Source: CAWACC01 sp964390695
Lineage (GTDB): Bacteria; Chlamydiota; Chlamydiia; Chlamydiales; Parachlamydiaceae
Assembly (NCBI GenBank): GCA_964390695.1
Contig: CAYMKI010000016.1
Span: forward strand, 1-35,353
Reading direction: 5' to 3'
DNA: 35,353 nt
Position numbers and translations under genes: made by a program. The notes beneath the pieces were generated by a model. The model saw only the letters and a list, made by a program, of their open reading frames with translations. It searched no databases and had not been told where the DNA came from. Of this stretch, positions 32,179 to 35,353 are shown piece by piece; the stretch's first letter is position 1, and each line of letters opens with the position of its first letter.

Positions 32179-34209
32179 CTATTTTGACTCCAGCACACAT
32201 GCTGAAAAGGGCTCAATCACAAATTCCAAGCTATCTTGACGAGGTGCAATGGCCTCGTCATAGAAGTCCGAAGGCGGCGGGTTGGCCGTGTTGACCACCC
32301 ACTGCCAATACCTAGGATTTCTTGCCGGCGGCAGATGGATTTTATGTGAGACGGAGTCCGCATTGAAGATAATATAGAGATCATTTCCCTGTTCTGAATC
32401 CACCCATGTAAATGCCACCAGGCGCGAGGCGCTGTGCCAATCCGGCTTAAGCGGCTCTACCCCGTGACAGATGATGTCCTCAGGATTTAGGAATCCATCG
32501 CGCCTCATAAGAGGGTGCTCCTTTCTGAAGTGAATCAATTTCTTATAAAAACGGAAGAAACCCGCATTTTTTTCAAGCTGGTCCCATAAAAACCAGTTGA
32601 GTTGATTATCTTGACACCAGCTGTTGTTATTTCCTTTTCTTGTATGTCCATACTCATCGCCCATTAGCAGCATAGGAGTGCCCAAAGATAACATCAATGC
32701 CAAATGAAAATTGCGCATCTGTTTCTCTCGGAGGTTGAGGATCTCTTCATCTTTTGAAGGTCCTTCTGCTCCGCAATTCCAGCTCTCATTGCTGGAATGG
32801 CCGTCGCGATTCTCCTCGCCATTAGCTTGGTTATGCTTTTCGTTGTAAGACACCAAATCCCTGAGCGTAAAGCCGTCATGGGCGGTGATGAAATTCAAGC
32901 TATTGAGGGGGGAGCGGTTCCAGTACAAATCCTGCGATCCGCATATTCGGGTAATGAAATTTCCTTTGAGCGATGGATCGGGTGTTCCCTTGATAAATTT
33001 ACGCACGCCATCGCGGTATTTATCATTCCACTCGAGCCATCGAGGACTTTGAGGAGCAAACCCCCCTACTTGGTACAAACCGACGGCATCCCAAGGCTCG
33101 GCAATCAGTTTTACATTGGAGAGCAGCGGATCCTCGGTAATTTCCTCTATCAATGCCGAAAAATGACTTGCATGTCCATGAGCGCCTCGTTGCAACACAG
33201 AAGCAAGATCGAACCGAAAACCATCCACCTGCATCTCTATTACCCAATATCGCAAGCTGTCGATAATCAAACGCCGAACAACAGGATGATTGCAATGAAG
33301 AGTATTGCCGCACCCAGTATAATTACTGAAAGTTCCGTCTTTATCAAAGAAATAGTAGGTATCGGGATCTATTCCTTTGAATGAAATAAAAGGTCCATCT
33401 TGATTACCTTCGGCAGTGTGATTAAAAACAACATCCAAGATCACCTCTATTCCATGCCGGTGCAGCTCTCTCACCATGGTTTTAAATTCAGTGACAGGCA
33501 TTCCCGGCCTGGATGATAGGGCATAGCGGCTCATAGGGCTGAAGAAATTGAGGGTAGAATACCCCCAGTAATTGCTCAACCTTTGAAGTGCTGAAGGCTT
33601 GAATCTGCGGACTTCCGTCTCATCAAACTCGTGTACGGGCAATAACTCCACGGCATTAACCCCCAGCTCCAGCAAATAGGGTATTTTCTCAATCACGCCA
33701 GCATAGGTGCCAGGGTGCTTAACTTTACTGGAGGGATCTACAGTAAATCCTCTTACGTGCATTTCATAAATAATTAAATCTCGATGACTTATATGCGGTT
33801 TCTGCACCCCCTGCCAGTCGAAAGCTCCCCATGTCGGCAGGACACCTAAAAACTGTGGCGCGCCGTGAACTCGGAAACCTCCCCATGTAGAGTGGGAGCT
33901 CACTTCCAAAGCATAAGGATCTAGGAGATACGTCTGATGGGGATGGCTAACTCCAACTTCTTCACTTCCCAGCACTTGATAGGCATAAAAAACCGCCTCC
34001 GGCGGCAAATCGAGCTGAATATGCCAAATATCTCCGGTTTTATGTATTTGAGAATCTAACAAAAAACTATCCAAGAGATGTTTCTTTGCATCAAAAATAG
34101 ATAAACTTACCTGCTTAGCATTTTTTGAAAATAGAGCAAAATTATATCCTTCGGAGCACTTGCTTGCCCCCAGAGGAATCGGCTTTCCCTGGTAGCTGGA
34201 GTATTTCAT
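32179..34209 (-). CDS. glgX: Glycogen debranching enzyme GlgX (isoamylase type, GH13)
   Basis: GlgX removes alpha-1,6 branches from glycogen trimmed by phosphorylase. The 676-residue protein starts at ATG 34209 behind GAGGTGG; an upstream in-frame ATG at 34239 lacks a good site. It has an N-terminal CBM48-like domain (PIPLGASKCSEGYNFALFSK), then the GH13 regions: VILDVVFNHTAEG, GFRFDLASVL with nucleophile Asp334, LIAEPWD with the acid/base Glu, and LNFITAHDGFTLRDLVSYN. The family-typical NGEENRDG and GDEYGHTRKGNNNSW follow. It is convergent with the effector-like gene and divergent from the chaperone gene, as glgX is next to CT043 in Chlamydia. Confidence 0.96.
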   Translation of the reverse strand: MKYSSYQGKPIPLGASKCSEGYNFALFSKNAKQVSLSIFDAKKHLLDSFLLDSQIHKTGDIWHIQLDLPPEAVFYAYQVLGSEEVGVSHPHQTYLLDPYALEVSSHSTWGGFRVHGAPQFLGVLPTWGAFDWQGVQKPHISHRDLIIYEMHVRGFTVDPSSKVKHPGTYAGVIEKIPYLLELGVNAVELLPVHEFDETEVRRFKPSALQRLSNYWGYSTLNFFSPMSRYALSSRPGMPVTEFKTMVRELHRHGIEVILDVVFNHTAEGNQDGPFISFKGIDPDTYYFFDKDGTFSNYTGCGNTLHCNHPVVRRLIIDSLRYWVIEMQVDGFRFDLASVLQRGAHGHASHFSALIEEITEDPLLSNVKLIAEPWDAVGLYQVGGFAPQSPRWLEWNDKYRDGVRKFIKGTPDPSLKGNFITRICGSQDLYWNRSPLNSLNFITAHDGFTLRDLVSYNEKHNQANGEENRDGHSSNESWNCGAEGPSKDEEILNLREKQMRNFHLALMLSLGTPMLLMGDEYGHTRKGNNNSWCQDNQLNWFLWDQLEKNAGFFRFYKKLIHFRKEHPLMRRDGFLNPEDIICHGVEPLKPDWHSASRLVAFTWVDSEQGNDLYIIFNADSVSHKIHLPPARNPRYWQWVVNTANPPPSDFYDEAIAPRQDSLEFVIEPFSACVLESK

Positions 34210-34289
34210 ACCACCTCGTCTTAAAACTTTAGTATACACAAAATCAATTTTTCTTTTTAGATTGGTATAAACTCAGGATAGGTATCTGT

Positions 34290-34319
34290 TTGCCAGTAAT
34301 ATCTGCATTCATCTATAAT
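34290..34319 (+). promoter_or_regulatory. Predicted promoter of the type III chaperone gene
   Basis: TTGCCA (34290-34295) and TATAAT (34314-34319) are 18 bases apart. This predicts a long leader of ~155 bases before ATG 34482, so a closer promoter (for example around the TAAAAT at 34405) is also possible. Confidence 0.5.
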
Positions 34320-34481
34320 GAATTTAGAACTTTTATGGCGATGAAGGGATTTTTTTCGCTATACAAAAACATTATTTTATCATAACATTAGCAATCAATT
34401 AGGATAAAATGATCCAAAGTGCTAAACAACAACAAATTTTGCCTATAACGGCTTTACAAGTTATCCAGTAGGAGGTTGATT

Positions 34482-34997
34482 ATGTCTTTTGAAAATGCAA
34501 AAGAAAACCTGAAGGAGTTCGGAAAAGAACTTGGCTTAGAAGGTTTGGAGTTTGACGAAAACAATACCTGTATTTTAGGCATCGACGATGAGTTTTCTCT
34601 TCATTTAACCTACGAGCCTAATTCCAAGCGCTTATACCTGTATTCCCCACTTCTCGATGGGCTTCCACGAGATGATAAAACGCGCCTTCGTTTATACGAA
34701 CGCCTGTTAGAAGGTTCTATGCTCGGCGGTCAAATGGCCGGCGGCGGCGTAGGCGTAGCTGTCAAAGAAGAATTAATCTTGATTCACTGCACAATTGACA
34801 TGGAACATGCTGTGCCCTCTGCTCTCAGAGCTTTTGCCCCTCTATACGTAGAGACCGTGGAAAAATGGCGCGTAATCTGCAGAGATATCTCTGAAGGTAG
34901 AGACGAAGGATCCAAAGCTGCAGCACCTGCACCTAGCGCTACCCAACCTGGCGGCGGCATGGGTTCCAAGGGTGGGCCTGGCTACATCAAAATTTAA
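34482..34997 (+). CDS. slc1: Type III secretion chaperone, SycE/CesT-like (Slc1/CT043 homologue)
   Basis: Class I chaperones of this kind dimerise and deliver effectors to the injectisome. The 171-residue acidic protein has the CesT-type alpha/beta pattern: NLKEFGKELGLEGLEFDENN, FSLHLTYEPNSKRLYLYSPL, LYERLLEGSMLGGQMAGGGVG and LILIHCTIDMEHAV. The tail is Ala/Pro/Gly-rich. AGGAGG lies 6 bases before ATG 34482, which settles the start. The order glgX / this gene / ssb is the same as CT042-CT043-CT044 in C. trachomatis, where the CT043 product Slc1 escorts early effectors such as Tarp. It may serve the large effector-like protein nearby, but this is inference. Confidence 0.9.
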   Translation: MSFENAKENLKEFGKELGLEGLEFDENNTCILGIDDEFSLHLTYEPNSKRLYLYSPLLDGLPRDDKTRLRLYERLLEGSMLGGQMAGGGVGVAVKEELILIHCTIDMEHAVPSALRAFAPLYVETVEKWRVICRDISEGRDEGSKAAAPAPSATQPGGGMGSKGGPGYIKI

Positions 34998-35008
34998 GCA
35001 TATCTGAG

Positions 35009-35054
35009 GAAGGATGTTGCCATTGGCCCTTATAAGCATTTTGGCCCATCCTTC
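35009..35054. other. Inverted repeat between the chaperone gene and ssb
   Basis: GAAGGATG (35009-35016) pairs with CATCCTTC (35047-35054) across a 30-base loop that contains a further GCC/GGC pair. There is no T-run, so termination is uncertain. Confidence 0.4.
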
Positions 35055-35151
35055 GCAGTACAACTGCAAACCTACGGAGCACTTCCTTAACCCTTGTAGT
35101 TAAAACAGTTCAAACCCTTTCTTTATAAATTTTATTGAGGATTATGCGATT

Positions 35152-35353
35152 ATGAACATTATTGAAGTCGCTGGACATCTCGGTGCCGACCCTGTGACAC
35201 GCTTTACCCCATCAGGACAAAAAGTCACCACTTTTAACGTAGCTACAAATAGCCGAAAAGGCGGTAGTGATGTGACGGTGTGGTTTCGCGTCACTGTTTG
35301 GGGAGATAGATTTGACAAAATACTCTCCTTCTTTAAGAAAGGTAGCGCAGCCA
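35152..35353 (+). CDS. ssb: Single-stranded DNA-binding protein, 5' part (runs off the window)
   Basis: The translation from ATG 35152 reads MNIIEVAGHLGADPVTRFTP, then QKVTTFNVATNSRKG and VTVWFRVTVWGDRFDKIL before the window ends at codon 67. This is the OB-fold start of SSB, with conserved aromatic residues in VWFRVTVWGDRF that stack on ssDNA. The position after the CT043-like gene matches Chlamydia (CT044). A GAGG lies 11 bases upstream; a nearer ATG at 35144 is followed by a stop. Confidence 0.96.
   Translation, partial: MNIIEVAGHLGADPVTRFTPSGQKVTTFNVATNSRKGGSDVTVWFRVTVWGDRFDKILSFFKKGSAA

Noticed and set aside
32797..33384. A 195-codon plus-strand frame opposite glgX
   Set aside because: It lies wholly within the catalytic domain of glgX, has no ribosome site and shows no recognisable motif.

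Overview
The window comes from a member of the Chlamydiae, and most likely from one of the environmental ('Chlamydia-like') lineages rather than the Chlamydiaceae. Three things support this. The heat-shock operon hrcA-grpE-dnaK has chlamydial-type proteins. The right end carries glgX / type III secretion chaperone (Slc1/CT043-like) / ssb in the order known from Chlamydia, with ruvB and a SpoIID-like gene nearby. The accessory genes are typical of amoeba-associated relatives: large helical proteins, decayed REP/RAYT elements, beta-barrel proteins and a chorismate-derived menaquinone operon. Two runs of ten N (9461-9470, 20515-20524) are scaffold gaps that fall inside genes.

Layout. 1-229: truncated 5' part of an unknown minus-strand gene. 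485-4522: CIRCE operator, near-consensus promoter, hrcA-grpE-dnaK and a strong terminator. 4549-6901: a divergent pair (DUF2207-like membrane protein and an unknown secreted protein) around an AT-rich array of inverted TTGACT-containing repeats. 6924-8946: an accessory island with a truncated REP-associated transposase, a tail-anchored heme-oxygenase-like protein, and a large mirror-symmetric palindromic element of about 390 bp. 8947-9970: tsaD (minus), interrupted only by an assembly gap.

10139-16446: a tightly overlapping operon menF-menD-menH-menB-menE followed by a membrane-anchored, kinase-fold-like unknown protein. It supplies most of the chorismate-to-DHNA-CoA route to menaquinone; menC and menA are not in the window. 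16430-23158: a beta-barrel protein, a small secreted protein, a BtaA-like betaine-lipid enzyme, the HtpX membrane protease, an unknown protein that may be a degenerate phosphatase, and a flavin monooxygenase-like protein.

23159-28375: a sodium-dependent neurotransmitter-family symporter under a good sigma-70-type promoter, then ruvB, a SpoIID-like gene, queA and an unknown gene, closely packed. 28376-28961: a repeat-rich spacer including an exact 67-nt direct repeat. 28962-32165: a 1067-residue helical protein whose C-terminus has the Cys/His/Asp pattern of YopT-like (C58) cysteine proteases, a likely type III effector placed inside the otherwise conserved ruvB...glgX neighbourhood. 32179-35353: glgX (minus), the type III chaperone gene and the start of ssb.

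The most notable items are the C58-like putative effector, the heme-oxygenase-like protein with an altered catalytic motif, the giant palindrome and its transposase remnant, the kinase-like protein in the menaquinone operon, and a SpoIID homologue that seems to lack the catalytic glutamate.
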